Part shown: in pieces, positions 8,363 to 17,766 of the stretch
Position numbering within the stretch: the first letter of the stretch is position 1
Layout: every line of letters begins with the position of its first letter
Origin: CAVQJU01 sp963729215
Lineage (GTDB): Bacteria; Acidobacteriota; Vicinamibacteria; Vicinamibacterales; CAVVIG01
DNA length: 64,000 bases
Reading direction: 5' to 3'
Assembly: GCA_963729215.1 (NCBI GenBank)
Contig: CAVSND010000016.1
Span: forward strand, 124,001 to 188,000
Program-made: the position numbers and the translations under genes
Notes under the pieces: model-generated
Told to the model about the DNA's origin: nothing
The model's database searches: none
What the model saw: the letters and a program-made list of their open reading frames with translations, nothing else

Positions 8363-10156
8363 AAGCAACTTGGCGTTTTCCTGCTGACGCTTGGGCGGCA
8401 GCGTCCACTCTTCCCGCAGGCTCTTGTCGAACTCGGAGTGGAAGAACGACGCCTTCATGCCGCCATCGATGATGTCCCACGGCAGCACCGCGTCGTGGGT
8501 TCGGTCGCGGAAGATGAAGAAGTCGGCGTCGAGGCCCGTTTCAGCGACCGCCGCGCGCCAGTTCTGCCCGTTGCGTTCCGCGGCGACGATGGCCGGCGCG
8601 ACGCGCCGATCGCCGAGCGAGAGGAGCGCCTGGTAGTAGGAGTGACGCTCCGACTTGATGTTGAAGTACACGTTGTCAATACCGGCCATCAAACCGCGCA
8701 GCCGCTTGATCTTCCGGTCAACGTTCGCGTCGTTTTCCATCGGGAGCCACTGATAGGCGGTGCCCGGCTTGGGAATCAGCGGGTTCACGCTGCCGATGAT
8801 GCGGCCGATGGCGCCCTTCGGCCTGGCGTATTTGAGCATCCGTTCGCGAAGCTGCAACGTGAGGTCGCGAATCGCCACGAGGTCGTCGTCTGTTTCCGTC
8901 GGGAGGCCGATCATGTAGTAGAGCTTCAGATTCTCGAGGCCGCTCGAGAAGATCAGGTCCGCGCGGTCCAGAATCTCGTCGTTCGTGACGGTTTTGTTGA
9001 TGACGCGCCGCAACCGATCCGATCCGGTCTCGGGCGCGATCGTGATCGTGCGCTCGCCGCTCGCGCGCAGGATACGGACGATGGGTTCGGTGATGTCGTC
9101 GAGTCGAAGTGACGCGGGGCTGATGCCGTAGCCCATTTCGTGAAGCCGCGCGAGGATGTGCTCGATGTCCGGGTGATCGCACAAGGCGATCGACACCAGG
9201 CCCACCCGCTTGGCGTGGCTTCGGGCGGCCTCGGCGAGCTGCAGAATCCGCGCGGCCGGGAAGGCACGGACCGGCAGGTAGTTATAGCCGGCCCAGCAGA
9301 AGCGGCAGAGGTTCGCACAGCCGCGGACGACCTCGACGAGGAAGCGCGAGCCGAACTCGGTATCGGGCGTGAAAATCCCGGTCGCGGGCGGGTCCACGGC
9401 TTCGGTTGTCTTGAGCGCCGCTTTCCGCACCGGCAGCTGCGCCCCGTCATCAGGCGACGTCCGCATGCCGGCCAGGGTGCCGTCGGATGCGTACTGAGGT
9501 TCATAGAACGACGGGATGTAGAACCCGCGTTCGCGCGCGAGCAGCCGAAGCAGGTCGCGCCGGTCGGACGCCTCTGAGAACGCGCGCCCGATCGCAGGCA
9601 CCAGCATTTCGCCTTCGCCGGCCGCGATGACGTCGGCAAACAGCGCCAGCGGCTCCGGATTGACGAACGTCACGGCGCCGCCAATGACGATGAGCGGGTG
9701 CCGCTCGGACCGCTCGGCGGCGTACGCCGGAACGCCGGCGAGGCGAAGCAGCGTGAGCACGTTGACGTAGTCCCATTCGAAGGACACCGAGAACGCGATG
9801 GCGTCGAACTCGCTCACGAGCGACTGCGACTCGAGCGTGACGAGCGGTGTCCGGCTGGCGACGAGCTCGGCGAGCTCCTGCTTGGGCGGCAGAAACACGC
9901 GCTCGCAGACGACGTCCGGCTGGTCGTTGAAGAGCCGGTATACCGTCTGGAACCCGAGATTGGACATCCCGACCCAGTACGTGTTGGGGAACGCGAGCGC
10001 GATGCGCAGGCGGGCGCCCTGCGGCTTGAGCGTATAGCCGGTTTCCTTGGAGAGGGTAAGACGTGCGCGTTCGCGCTGCTGCCAGAGGCTCATTGCCGGA
10101 GTCGGATCAACCGGCGCCGGAGCAGCCTCGGGTGGTGCGCCACCTGACGCTGACAC
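8348..10156 (-). CDS. B12-binding domain radical SAM protein, TIGR03960-like
   Basis: A 602-residue protein. The N-terminal half (about residues 45-230) has a cobalamin-binding-like Rossmann fold with GMSNLGFQTVY, FSVSFEWDY and VIGGAVTFVNPEPLALFAD. A radical SAM core starts near residue 280 with the cluster motif RGCANLCRFCW (CX3CX2C). It continues through LRLDDITEPIV, ITIAPETGSDRLR and LKLYYMIGLPTE. The family is widespread and partly uncharacterised; a methyl- or methylthio-transfer reaction is plausible but not shown. It lies 93 bases behind ftsZ in the same direction and could be co-transcribed with the dcw cluster. GTG 10156 is used; ATG 10093 (MSLWQQRER) is an alternative start. Confidence 0.85.
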   Translation of the reverse strand: MSASGGAPPEAAPAPVDPTPAMSLWQQRERARLTLSKETGYTLKPQGARLRIALAFPNTYWVGMSNLGFQTVYRLFNDQPDVVCERVFLPPKQELAELVASRTPLVTLESQSLVSEFDAIAFSVSFEWDYVNVLTLLRLAGVPAYAAERSERHPLIVIGGAVTFVNPEPLALFADVIAAGEGEMLVPAIGRAFSEASDRRDLLRLLARERGFYIPSFYEPQYASDGTLAGMRTSPDDGAQLPVRKAALKTTEAVDPPATGIFTPDTEFGSRFLVEVVRGCANLCRFCWAGYNYLPVRAFPAARILQLAEAARSHAKRVGLVSIALCDHPDIEHILARLHEMGYGISPASLRLDDITEPIVRILRASGERTITIAPETGSDRLRRVINKTVTNDEILDRADLIFSSGLENLKLYYMIGLPTETDDDLVAIRDLTLQLRERMLKYARPKGAIGRIIGSVNPLIPKPGTAYQWLPMENDANVDRKIKRLRGLMAGIDNVYFNIKSERHSYYQALLSLGDRRVAPAIVAAERNGQNWRAAVAETGLDADFFIFRDRTHDAVLPWDIIDGGMKASFFHSEFDKSLREEWTLPPKRQQENAKLLPVIG

Positions 10157-10249
10157 GCAGGCGCTCTCGGGTGCCGTGGATCTACTTACTCTACCATCGA
10201 CAACCTCGCGAGCCCCGCCGGCAGGCCGGACCAGCCCGGCCGGCTCAGC

Positions 10250-11566
10250 TCAGCCTTCCTGGCGCCGCAGAAACGCCGGGATGTCGAGCGGCGAGCTGAG
10301 CTCGAGGGTCTCAGGCTCCGCGCCCCGCATCGGCGGCGTGCCGGGATCCGCGTGGAGTGGTCCGCCACCGTGAGAGGCTCCCGCGGCAAGGGGCAGGTCG
10401 AACGGAACGCGCCGCGGCGCGATGGAGAACCGCGATGTCTGCGCAGCGGCGCCGGCACTCGGCGCGGGTGCGGCAGGCTCGGCACGAAACCTGGGCTGCT
10501 CGACGTACGCGGACAGATCAACAGGAGTCTGGCCAGGCGCCTCCGGCGAACGTTGTGCGGAGGTTTGTCCGAAGCCGGTCGCGATCACGGTGATCTTCAC
10601 TTTGCCTTTGAGTGCCGGATCGACCACGGCGCCGAAGATGATGTTCGCTTCTTCGTCGGCCGCCTCCTGCACGATGGACGCCGCCTCCGACACCTCGACC
10701 AGCGACAGATCCGGACCGCCTGTCACGTTGATGATGACGCCGCGCGATCCGTTCACCGAGGCGCCTTCGAGCAGCGGGCTCGAGATGGCACGGCGGGCGG
10801 CTTCCATGGCCCGTTCCGGCCCTTCGGCGACTCCGGTGCCCATCATCGCGAGACCCATGCCGGACATGATCGTCTTGACGTCGGCGAAATCGAGGTTGAT
10901 GAGCCCGGGCACCAGGATGAGATCCGAGATGCCCTGAATCGCCTGCCGCAGCACATCGTCAGCCGTCGCAAACGCTTCCATGAGCGGCGTCGTACGGTCG
11001 ATGATGGACAGCAGCCGCTCGTTTGGAATCGTGATAATCGTGTCGACACAATCGCGCAGCGCGTCGAGGCCCCGCTCGGCCTGCAGCTGCCGCTTCCTGC
11101 CCTCGAACTTGAACGGCTTGGTGACCACGGCAATCGTGAGCGCGCCGAGTTCGGTCGCGAGGCTCGCGATTACGGGCGCGGCGCCGGTCCCCGTGCCGCC
11201 GCCCAGACCGGTCGTCACGAAAATCATGTCGGCGCCGTCGAGGGCCTGGATGATCGATTCCGTGTCTTCGAGCGCCGCCTGCCGGCCGACGTTCGGGTCG
11301 GCGCCGGCACCCAGCCCCTTGGTCAGCTTGTTGCCAATCTGTATTTTGAGACCCGCCGGGCTCGCCCGCAGCGCCTGCTTATCGGTGTTGGCGACGATGA
11401 ACTCGACACCGTCGAGGCCCACCTGCACCATGCGGTTGACGGCGTTGCTGCCGCCTCCGCCGACGCCGATGACCTTGATCTTGGCGCCAGCGTGCACCTC
11501 GTCCTCGAGTCGAAGCCGCAGCGGGCCCCTGGCGTCGTCGCGGTTCGGCACGTTGTCATGAGCCAT
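10250..11566 (-). CDS. ftsZ: Cell division protein FtsZ
   Basis: The tubulin-like GTPase that polymerises into the Z ring. The GTP-binding loop GGGTGTG is at about residues 123-129, with GVGGGGSNAVNRM upstream and the T7/synergy loop region NLDFADVKTIM. The core is followed by a Pro/Ala-rich variable linker and a C-terminal peptide DIPAFLRRQ that docks FtsA. Length is 438 residues. ATG 11566 is chosen because GGGAGA lies six bases upstream. Another ATG at 11581 is in frame but overlaps that site. ftsZ closes the dcw cluster, 79 bases behind ftsA. A CATAAT hexamer in that gap may give it its own promoter. Confidence 0.97.
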   Translation of the reverse strand: MAHDNVPNRDDARGPLRLRLEDEVHAGAKIKVIGVGGGGSNAVNRMVQVGLDGVEFIVANTDKQALRASPAGLKIQIGNKLTKGLGAGADPNVGRQAALEDTESIIQALDGADMIFVTTGLGGGTGTGAAPVIASLATELGALTIAVVTKPFKFEGRKRQLQAERGLDALRDCVDTIITIPNERLLSIIDRTTPLMEAFATADDVLRQAIQGISDLILVPGLINLDFADVKTIMSGMGLAMMGTGVAEGPERAMEAARRAISSPLLEGASVNGSRGVIINVTGGPDLSLVEVSEAASIVQEAADEEANIIFGAVVDPALKGKVKITVIATGFGQTSAQRSPEAPGQTPVDLSAYVEQPRFRAEPAAPAPSAGAAAQTSRFSIAPRRVPFDLPLAAGASHGGGPLHADPGTPPMRGAEPETLELSSPLDIPAFLRRQEG

Positions 11567-11615
11567 CGGTCGTCTCCCCATTATGAAAAGTCAGAGTTCA
11601 AACAAGAAACGCAAC

Positions 11616-11629
11616 GTTCAACGTTGAAC
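11616..11629. repeat. Perfect 14-bp palindrome between ftsA and ftsZ
   Basis: GTTCAACGTTGAAC is a perfect palindrome lying within a run of AACGTTC-like words in the ftsA-ftsZ gap. It could be an operator for ftsZ, or another degenerate boundary repeat; the sequence alone does not decide. Confidence 0.4.
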
Positions 11630-11645
11630 GCGCGCGTCGCCGACA

Positions 11646-12881
11646 TCAGAAAAACTCCCTGAACAGGCCGCGCAGCCGCCCCGCAGCGCGCACGAACGCG
11701 CCGGCGCCCGCGGGCATCCTGGCGTCTCCGAGCGAATTGCGGTAGCCGTACAGCACGAGCCCCACGGCGGTTGCGTACGTCGGACTGTTGATGTGATCTG
11801 CCAGCCCGCCCACGCCGCTCGGGCAGCCGCGGCGGATCGGCAGGTCGAAAATCTGCTCGGCGATCTCCGGCATGCCATCGAGGATCGCGCCCCCGCCCGT
11901 GAGCACGATTCCCGAATTGAGGCTTTTTTCGTAGCCGGCCCGCCTGATTTCGTCCCAGACGAGGTGAAAGATCTCTTCGGCGCGCGGCTGGAGAATCTCG
12001 GACAGGATGCGACGGGCCATCACGCGGGGTTTTCTCCCGCCGACGCTCGTCACCTCCATGGTCTCGTCCTCGTCCACCATTCCGGCGAGTGCGCAGCCGC
12101 ACTTGCGCTTGATTTTCTCGGCGTCCGGAACCGGTGTGCGCAGGCCTACGGCGATGTCGTTGGTGAAGTGATCCCCGCCGATCCCGACAACCGCGGTGTG
12201 CCAGAGGCTCCCGCGCTCATAGATGGCGATGTCGGTGGTGCCGCCGCCGATGTCCACCAGGGCGACGCCGAGCTCCTTCTCGTCCTCGGTCAGCACCGAC
12301 TCGCTGGCGGCCAGCTGCTCGACAACGGTCTCCGCCACCGTGACGCCGGCACGGTTCACGCAGGCGACGATGTTCTGCGTCGAGCTCTGGCTGCCGGTGA
12401 TGATGTGGACGTTGACTTCGAGGCGCGCGCCCGTCATCCCCACCGGCGCGCCGATGCCGTCCTGCTCGTCCACGACAAAGTCCTGCGGCAGCACGTGCAG
12501 GATCTCGCGTCCCGTCGGCAGGGACACCGCCTTCGCGGCATCGATGGCGCGGCGGACGTCCTCTTTCGTGATCTCGCGGTTCTTGCCGGCCACCGCGATC
12601 ACGCCCCGGCTGTTGAAGCCCTTGACATGCGGTCCGGACAACGCGAGGTGGACCGAATCGATCTCGACGCCGGCCATCAGCTCGGCCTCGTCGATCGCCT
12701 TCTTGATCGACTCCACGGCGGCTTCGAGATTGACCACGACGCCGCGGCGGATCCCGCGCGACTCCGCCACGCCGAGCCCCACGATATCCATGCCGTCGTG
12801 GTCGAGCATCTCGCCGACGACGGCCGTCACTTTCGACGTGCCGACGTCGAGGCCAACCAGATATCGCTCTCTACGCGCCAC
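11646..12881 (-). CDS. ftsA: Cell division protein FtsA
   Basis: Actin-like ATPase that tethers FtsZ to the membrane and recruits later divisome proteins. The 411-residue protein shows the actin-fold phosphate loops LVGLDVGTSKVTAVVGE near the N-terminus and VDIGGGTTDIAIYE near residue 210. It also has SGIVLTGGGAILDGMPE, and a C-terminal amphipathic segment rich in Arg and Phe (RLRGLFREFF) that fits the membrane-targeting sequence. GTG 12881 is preceded by GGAGG six bases upstream. It lies 39 bases after ftsQ in the canonical dcw order. Confidence 0.96.
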   Translation of the reverse strand: MARRERYLVGLDVGTSKVTAVVGEMLDHDGMDIVGLGVAESRGIRRGVVVNLEAAVESIKKAIDEAELMAGVEIDSVHLALSGPHVKGFNSRGVIAVAGKNREITKEDVRRAIDAAKAVSLPTGREILHVLPQDFVVDEQDGIGAPVGMTGARLEVNVHIITGSQSSTQNIVACVNRAGVTVAETVVEQLAASESVLTEDEKELGVALVDIGGGTTDIAIYERGSLWHTAVVGIGGDHFTNDIAVGLRTPVPDAEKIKRKCGCALAGMVDEDETMEVTSVGGRKPRVMARRILSEILQPRAEEIFHLVWDEIRRAGYEKSLNSGIVLTGGGAILDGMPEIAEQIFDLPIRRGCPSGVGGLADHINSPTYATAVGLVLYGYRNSLGDARMPAGAGAFVRAAGRLRGLFREFF

Positions 12882-12920
12882 TCACAGCCTCCGAGCGGCA
12901 GACTCGTGCGTCCGCCTGCA

Positions 12921-13781
12921 TCATCGCCGCCTGCCCGTGTTTCCGCGCCCGGGATCGGCGCCCGCGCCGGGCTTGCCTCCAGGTCGTACGTAAATCCGGT
13001 CGTCGAACCTCAGGTCCACGTAGTCGATGTCGGGCACGCGCTGGCGCAGCGCCGGCGCGAGCTGGACGTAGGACTGCAACCGCTGCAGAAACTGATCGTC
13101 GCCGACATAGATCACGGCCGGATCGCCGCTCAGGATTACCGCCGCGTTGTGGAGATCCGCGACATCGATCTGCGACACCTGGCGCGCCACGTCAGGCCGG
13201 CCGCGAACGGCGGCGACGATGCGTGCGGCCAGCTCGGCGCGAGCCGAATCCACCGACGAGCCGTCGTCGACCGGCGAGGCCGTCAGCCCATCGATGATCG
13301 GGAGGTCCAGGTCGCCGTACTGCGGTCCGTACTGGTCGATCACGACACCGCCCTCGTCCACCAGGTACGTGTCTCCGTTGATCCGGCCGATGCCGACAGG
13401 TTGCCGCTCGACAATCACGACCTCCACGGTCGAGGGCAGCGATCGCCTGAGCGCCGCGTCGCGCACCCACGGCGACCGCATGACGCGGCGCCGCCAGAGA
13501 TCGAGATCGGTGCCGAACAGGCTTTCGCCGCGGAGCCCGCTCATGATGGCGAGCACTTCGCCCTTCGACAGCCGCTGGTTGCCGTGCACCACAATCTGAT
13601 CCACCGTGCCCAGGCTGGCCATCACCGAACGGCCGCGATACGCGCCGTACGCCAGCGCCACGAGAATGGCGCCGGCAACCACAGCCCACCTGGCAAGCGG
13701 ACGCCAGTTCAGGCGCCGGTGCGACGGCTTGACGTGCGCCCGCCGGAACCGTCGATCGGCGGGGGCGGCCACGCGACTCAC
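12921..13781 (-). CDS. ftsQ: Cell division protein FtsQ (POTRA domain)
   Basis: Bitopic divisome scaffold that links FtsA/FtsZ to the septal peptidoglycan machinery. The 286-residue protein has an Arg-rich cytoplasmic tail, one membrane segment (about residues 32-47, WAVVAGAILVALAYGAY), then a POTRA domain (VDQIVVHGNQRLSKGEVLAIM) and the FtsQ domain (SPWVRDAALRRSLPSTVEVVIVERQPV). Its start overlaps the murC stop by four bases, so the two are translationally coupled. No murB or ddl lies between murC and ftsQ, unlike many dcw clusters. Confidence 0.93.
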   Translation of the reverse strand: MSRVAAPADRRFRRAHVKPSHRRLNWRPLARWAVVAGAILVALAYGAYRGRSVMASLGTVDQIVVHGNQRLSKGEVLAIMSGLRGESLFGTDLDLWRRRVMRSPWVRDAALRRSLPSTVEVVIVERQPVGIGRINGDTYLVDEGGVVIDQYGPQYGDLDLPIIDGLTASPVDDGSSVDSARAELAARIVAAVRGRPDVARQVSQIDVADLHNAAVILSGDPAVIYVGDDQFLQRLQSYVQLAPALRQRVPDIDYVDLRFDDRIYVRPGGKPGAGADPGRGNTGRRR

Positions 13782-15247
13782 GCGCCGGCTCCTTTCGGCT
13801 TCCTGGACGTCTTTGACTTCTTCGACTCCCGGGGCTCGGCGGTCTGGACCGTCTTTTCGAGCGCCTCGACGAGGCGATCGGGCACGCTGCCGATGGAGCC
13901 TGCCCCCAGCGTGAGCACGACGTCGCCGGGCCGCGCGATCCGAATGAGTGCGGGCACGACGTCGTCAATGCGTCGGACGACCTCGAGTGACGCCGGCCCC
14001 TTGCGGCCGATCGCCGCAGCGAGCGCCTCGACGGTGACGCCCTCGATCGGATCCTCTCCGGCGCCGTAGATATCGGTCAGCACGACGCAATCGGCACCGG
14101 CGAGCGCCGGACCGAACTCGCCCATCAGCGCCGCGGTTCGCGTGTACCGGTGCGGTTGAAAGGCGACAATGATTTTCCGGCCCAGCGTCCGGGCCGCCGC
14201 GAGCACCGCGGCAATTTCCGTCGGGTGGTGGCCGTAGTCATCGACCACGAGAATGCCGTGCGGTTCACCGCGCACATCGAACCGCCGTTCGACGCCGCGG
14301 AATTCCGCGAGGCCGGCAGCGATGCGCTCGAAAGGCAGGTCGAGTTCCAGGCCCACGGCCACCGCCGCCAGCGCATTCTGAAGGTTGTGCCGGCCCGAGA
14401 CGTTCAACGTGAGCGGACCCAGCTTCGTGCGCCCCACCGGACCGCCGCCAGCCTTCGCCTCGCGCCGCTCCACAATGGCTCGGACCGTGAAGGGGTCGAG
14501 GGTAATTCCAGTTGCCGTGATGTCCGCGTCCGCGTCGAGCCCGTACGTCGTCACGCGCCTGGTCATCCTCCCGAGTACCGCGGACAGGCGCGCGTCGTCC
14601 GCGCAGGCCACGACGCCGCCGTAGAAGGGCACCTTGTTGGCAAAGTCGACGAACGCCTGCTGCAGGTCGTCGAACCCGCCGTAGTTCTCCAGATGTTCGT
14701 TGTCGATATTCGTAATCACCGCCATTGTCGGAAACAGTTTCAGGAACGATCGATCGCTCTCGTCCGCTTCCGCTACCATCAACTCCCCGCGGCCGAGGCG
14801 GGCGTTGCCGCCGAACGTTCGGAGGCGCCCGCCAATTACGGCCGTCGGATCCAGCCCCGCCCGTTCGAGCATCAGGGCAATCATCGACGTCGTGGTCGTC
14901 TTGCCGTGCGCCCCGGCCACCGCGATGCTGAACCGGAGCCGCATCAGTTCGGCCAGCATCTCGGCCCGCGGGATGACCGGAATCTGCCGCCGCCCGGCTT
15001 CCCGGACTTCCGGGTTGGTCGGCCTGACGGCGGAAGAGACCACCACGACATCCGCGTTACCCACGTTCGCGGCGTCGTGGCCCTGCGACACGCGGATCCC
15101 GATCGCCTCCAGCCGATCGGTGACCGGCGACCGCTTTTCGTCCGACCCGCTGACGGCGTAGCCGAGGTTCGCGAGTAATTCGGCGATGCCGCTCATCCCG
15201 CTGCCGCCAACGCCAATGAAGTGCACACGTCGTGTCTTGCCTAACAA
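13778..15247 (-). CDS. murC: UDP-N-acetylmuramate--L-alanine ligase MurC
   Basis: Adds the first amino acid, L-alanine, to UDP-N-acetylmuramic acid in the cytoplasm. The 489-residue protein has the UDP-binding loop HFIGVGGSGMSGIAELL at the N-terminus, the ATP loop GAHGKTTTT at about 112-120, and the Mur ligase central motif NIDNEHLENYGG. It also has YGHHPTEI in the C-terminal domain, and a lysine-rich tail of about 20 residues without family counterpart. The start is TTG 15247. Immediately upstream lies a tandem 9-mer repeat in the murG-murC gap. Confidence 0.96.
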   Translation of the reverse strand: MLGKTRRVHFIGVGGSGMSGIAELLANLGYAVSGSDEKRSPVTDRLEAIGIRVSQGHDAANVGNADVVVVSSAVRPTNPEVREAGRRQIPVIPRAEMLAELMRLRFSIAVAGAHGKTTTTSMIALMLERAGLDPTAVIGGRLRTFGGNARLGRGELMVAEADESDRSFLKLFPTMAVITNIDNEHLENYGGFDDLQQAFVDFANKVPFYGGVVACADDARLSAVLGRMTRRVTTYGLDADADITATGITLDPFTVRAIVERREAKAGGGPVGRTKLGPLTLNVSGRHNLQNALAAVAVGLELDLPFERIAAGLAEFRGVERRFDVRGEPHGILVVDDYGHHPTEIAAVLAAARTLGRKIIVAFQPHRYTRTAALMGEFGPALAGADCVVLTDIYGAGEDPIEGVTVEALAAAIGRKGPASLEVVRRIDDVVPALIRIARPGDVVLTLGAGSIGSVPDRLVEALEKTVQTAEPRESKKSKTSRKPKGAGA

Positions 15248-15259
15248 GCCCGGCCCCCA

Positions 15260-15316
15260 TGGACCTCGTGGACCCAGTGGACCCAGTGGACCCAGTGGAC
15301 CTCGTGAACCTCCTGG
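15260..15316. repeat. Tandem 9-mer GTGGACCCA repeat
   Basis: Six or so copies of a 9-base unit (GTGGACCCA three times exactly, flanked by GTGGACCTC, GTGAACCTC and similar) fill nearly the whole gap between murG and murC. On the transcribed strand the unit reads TGGGTCCAC. It may act as a spacer or structured mRNA element; its 9-bp period preserves reading frame. Confidence 0.8.
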
Positions 15317-15321
15317 ACCAC

Positions 15322-16437
15322 TTAACTCACCAACTCGAGCGCGCGATCCACGATGACCTTCGCCGCGTCCGGCCGCGCCAATGCGCGAGCCGCGTGTTCC
15401 ATGCGCGTCCGCGCCGTGCGATCGCCGGCAAGCGATCGCATCCGGCGCGCCAGCACCAGACCGGTGACCTCGCTCTGCAGCAGCACCTCCGCGGCGCCTG
15501 ATGCGGCCAGGGCCTCGGCATTCTTCCGCTGGTGGTCGTCGGTCGCGGTCGGCAACGGAATCAGAATCGCCGCCTTCCCCGCGGCCGTGAGCTCGGCCAA
15601 CGTTGTCGCGCCTGCGCGGCAGACGATCACGTCCGCGTGCCGGAGCCGTTTCCCCATGTCGTACAGAAACGGTTCGACTTCGGCCGGAATCCCCGCGCTT
15701 CGATAGGCCGCACGGACCATCTCCACATCTCGTTCGCCCGTCTGGTGGGTGAGGCGGAGATGCGGATCGCCCGCCAGCTCCGGTGCTGCCTCCACCATGG
15801 CCACGTTGATCGCGTGCGCGCCCTGAGAGCCGCCAAAAACTAGGATGCTGGCGGTCGAAGACTTGTCATCTGCGCCTGCCTCCGTCGATGGGCCGGCCGG
15901 GTCGAAGAACTCCGGCCGAACCGGGTTACCGCTGACAAACGCTTTCGCACCGAAATAGTCCCGCGTGGACTCGAACGTCACGGCCGCCGCCTGGACGAAC
16001 CGCGCCAGCAAGCGGTTCGTCAGACCTGGCACCGCGTTCTGCTCGAGCACCATCGTCGGAATGGCCTGCAACGCGGCCATGATCACGACCGGCCCCGAGC
16101 TGTAGCCGCCCACGCCGATGACCAGGTGGGGGCGGCGCCGCTTCAGCACCTGCCTCGCGTCGCGCAGGCTCGCCGGCAACAGCCAGGCGCCGTGTACGCG
16201 ATCGGCGACGGACTTGCCCTTCAAGCCGCCGCTCCGAATCAGATCGAGCGCAAACCCCTCGCGGGGCAGCACCTTCGCCTCGAGTCCCCGCGCCGTGCCG
16301 GCGAACGACACTTCGGTTCCGGGACGGCGGGCCAGAAACTCCCGCGCGACGGCGATGCCCGGATACAGGTGTCCTCCTGTCCCGCCCCCTGCGATCACGA
16401 CCCGTAAGGGGTCGGGCGTCCGGTTCGTCGCGCCCAC
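15322..16437 (-). CDS. murG: UDP-GlcNAc:undecaprenyl-PP-MurNAc-pentapeptide transferase MurG
   Basis: Converts lipid I to lipid II at the inner face of the cytoplasmic membrane. The 371-residue GT28 protein has the N-terminal glycine loop GGGTGGHLYPGIAVA, a second glycine-rich loop VIGVGGYSSGPVVIMA, and the UDP-GlcNAc pocket (VFGGSQGAHAIN, then CRAGATTLAELTA and PLPTATDDHQRKNAEAL). GTG 16437 follows AGGGGAG by six bases. It sits 12 bases behind ftsW in the same operon. Confidence 0.96.
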   Translation of the reverse strand: MGATNRTPDPLRVVIAGGGTGGHLYPGIAVAREFLARRPGTEVSFAGTARGLEAKVLPREGFALDLIRSGGLKGKSVADRVHGAWLLPASLRDARQVLKRRRPHLVIGVGGYSSGPVVIMAALQAIPTMVLEQNAVPGLTNRLLARFVQAAAVTFESTRDYFGAKAFVSGNPVRPEFFDPAGPSTEAGADDKSSTASILVFGGSQGAHAINVAMVEAAPELAGDPHLRLTHQTGERDVEMVRAAYRSAGIPAEVEPFLYDMGKRLRHADVIVCRAGATTLAELTAAGKAAILIPLPTATDDHQRKNAEALAASGAAEVLLQSEVTGLVLARRMRSLAGDRTARTRMEHAARALARPDAAKVIVDRALELVS

Positions 16438-16449
16438 TGCTGGCTCCCC

Positions 16450-17544
16450 TCATGTCGTGCTGTGCTGAGACACGTTCAGCAGAATTCCCATGCCGAGCAG
16501 GTTGATGAGCAGCGACGATCCGCCGAAGCTGACGAACGGCAGCGGGATGCCTTTCGTCGGCAGAAGCCCGAGCGCGACGCTGATGTTGAACAAGGCCTGC
16601 ACGGCCACCATGGTCGTCAGGCCCAGCGCGAGCAGCGCGCCGAACGTGTCGGGCGCGCGAAGCGCGACTTTGAGTCCCCGCCACGTGATCAACGCAAAGC
16701 ACAACAGCACGGCCGTCGCGCCGATGAGCCCCAGCTCCTCGGAAATGACGGAATAGATGAAGTCCGTGTGCGGCTCCGGCAGGAAGAACAGCTTCTGGAC
16801 GCCGTTCATCAGGCCCCGACCCAGGACACCCCCGCTACCCACGGCGATGATGGATTGGATCACCTGAAACCCCGCGCCGAGCGGATCGCGCCACGGGTCG
16901 AGAAAGGTCAACACCCGCTGCCGCCGGTACGCCGTGCCCATCACGAGCAGGGCCACAGGCGGAATGGCGCACAGAACGGCGCCGGCGATGTATCGGTAGT
17001 TGAGGCCGGCCGCGAACACCATCACGGCGGCGATCAGCACGAGCGACATCGACGTGCCGAAGTCAGGCTCGAGGATGATCAACCCGAACAAGGTGAACAC
17101 GAGCAGACCGATCGGTGCCAATGCGTACTTGATCTCGTTGATGCGGTGCATGCGCCGCTCGAGGAGTGCGGCGATGAAAAAAATCGCAGCGAGCTTCGCG
17201 AGCTCGGATGGCTGGACGCCGATGCCGGCAATCCCGAACCATCGGCGCGCGTTGTTGACCGGCGGACTGAACAGCACGGCCACAAGCGACAGAGTCACGA
17301 TGCCGAGGCAACTCCAGATGAACACAGGCTCGCGATACGTCCGGTAGTCGATTCGCATGACGATAAAGAGCACGGCCAGGCCGAGCGCCGCCCACATTCC
17401 CTGTTTGATAAGGAACAGGTACGGGCGCTGGAACTTGTCGAGCGCCACGGCAGCCGACGCGCTGTAGACCATGACCACGCTCAGGGCCACCAGCAGCACG
17501 GTCGTCGTGAACAGCACCCCGTCAGATTTGAGCTTTCGAGCCAC
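16450..17544 (-). CDS. ftsW: Septal peptidoglycan glycosyltransferase FtsW (SEDS family)
   Basis: Polymerises lipid II at the septum together with FtsI. The 364-residue protein is an integral membrane protein with about ten hydrophobic segments. It carries SEDS signatures such as ARRWFGIAGIGVQPSELAKLA, LEPDFGTSMSL, GSGGVLGRGLMNGVQKLFFLPEPHTDFIYSVISEELGLIG, and GLLPTKGIPLPFVSFGGSSLL near the C-terminus. GTG 17544 has a GAGGT ribosome binding site. The 222-base gap to murD upstream holds no gene, only GACTG/CAGTC-type repeated words. Confidence 0.96.
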   Translation of the reverse strand: MARKLKSDGVLFTTTVLLVALSVVMVYSASAAVALDKFQRPYLFLIKQGMWAALGLAVLFIVMRIDYRTYREPVFIWSCLGIVTLSLVAVLFSPPVNNARRWFGIAGIGVQPSELAKLAAIFFIAALLERRMHRINEIKYALAPIGLLVFTLFGLIILEPDFGTSMSLVLIAAVMVFAAGLNYRYIAGAVLCAIPPVALLVMGTAYRRQRVLTFLDPWRDPLGAGFQVIQSIIAVGSGGVLGRGLMNGVQKLFFLPEPHTDFIYSVISEELGLIGATAVLLCFALITWRGLKVALRAPDTFGALLALGLTTMVAVQALFNISVALGLLPTKGIPLPFVSFGGSSLLINLLGMGILLNVSQHSTT

Positions 17545-17766
17545 AACACCTCAGCGCGCATTCGGCTTGCACCCGCGACGGGTCTTCCCCTACAGTCCGA
17601 CCAGCGTCCGCCCGAAACTATGCCTGTCCGGCGGACACCGATGTCGTGAGCGGTCAGCAGTCGCCAGTCGGCCTCGGATGAGGGCACCAGCTTCGCAGGC
17701 CGGGGCAGCCTGCGTTCCCAGCAGCCAGTCCTTCAACGCGGCGGCCGACTGACGACTGCTCATCGC

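Noticed and set aside
10200..10249. Terminator behind ftsZ
   Set aside because: GGCCGG and CCGGCC can pair, but no T-run follows on the minus strand, so termination is not supported.
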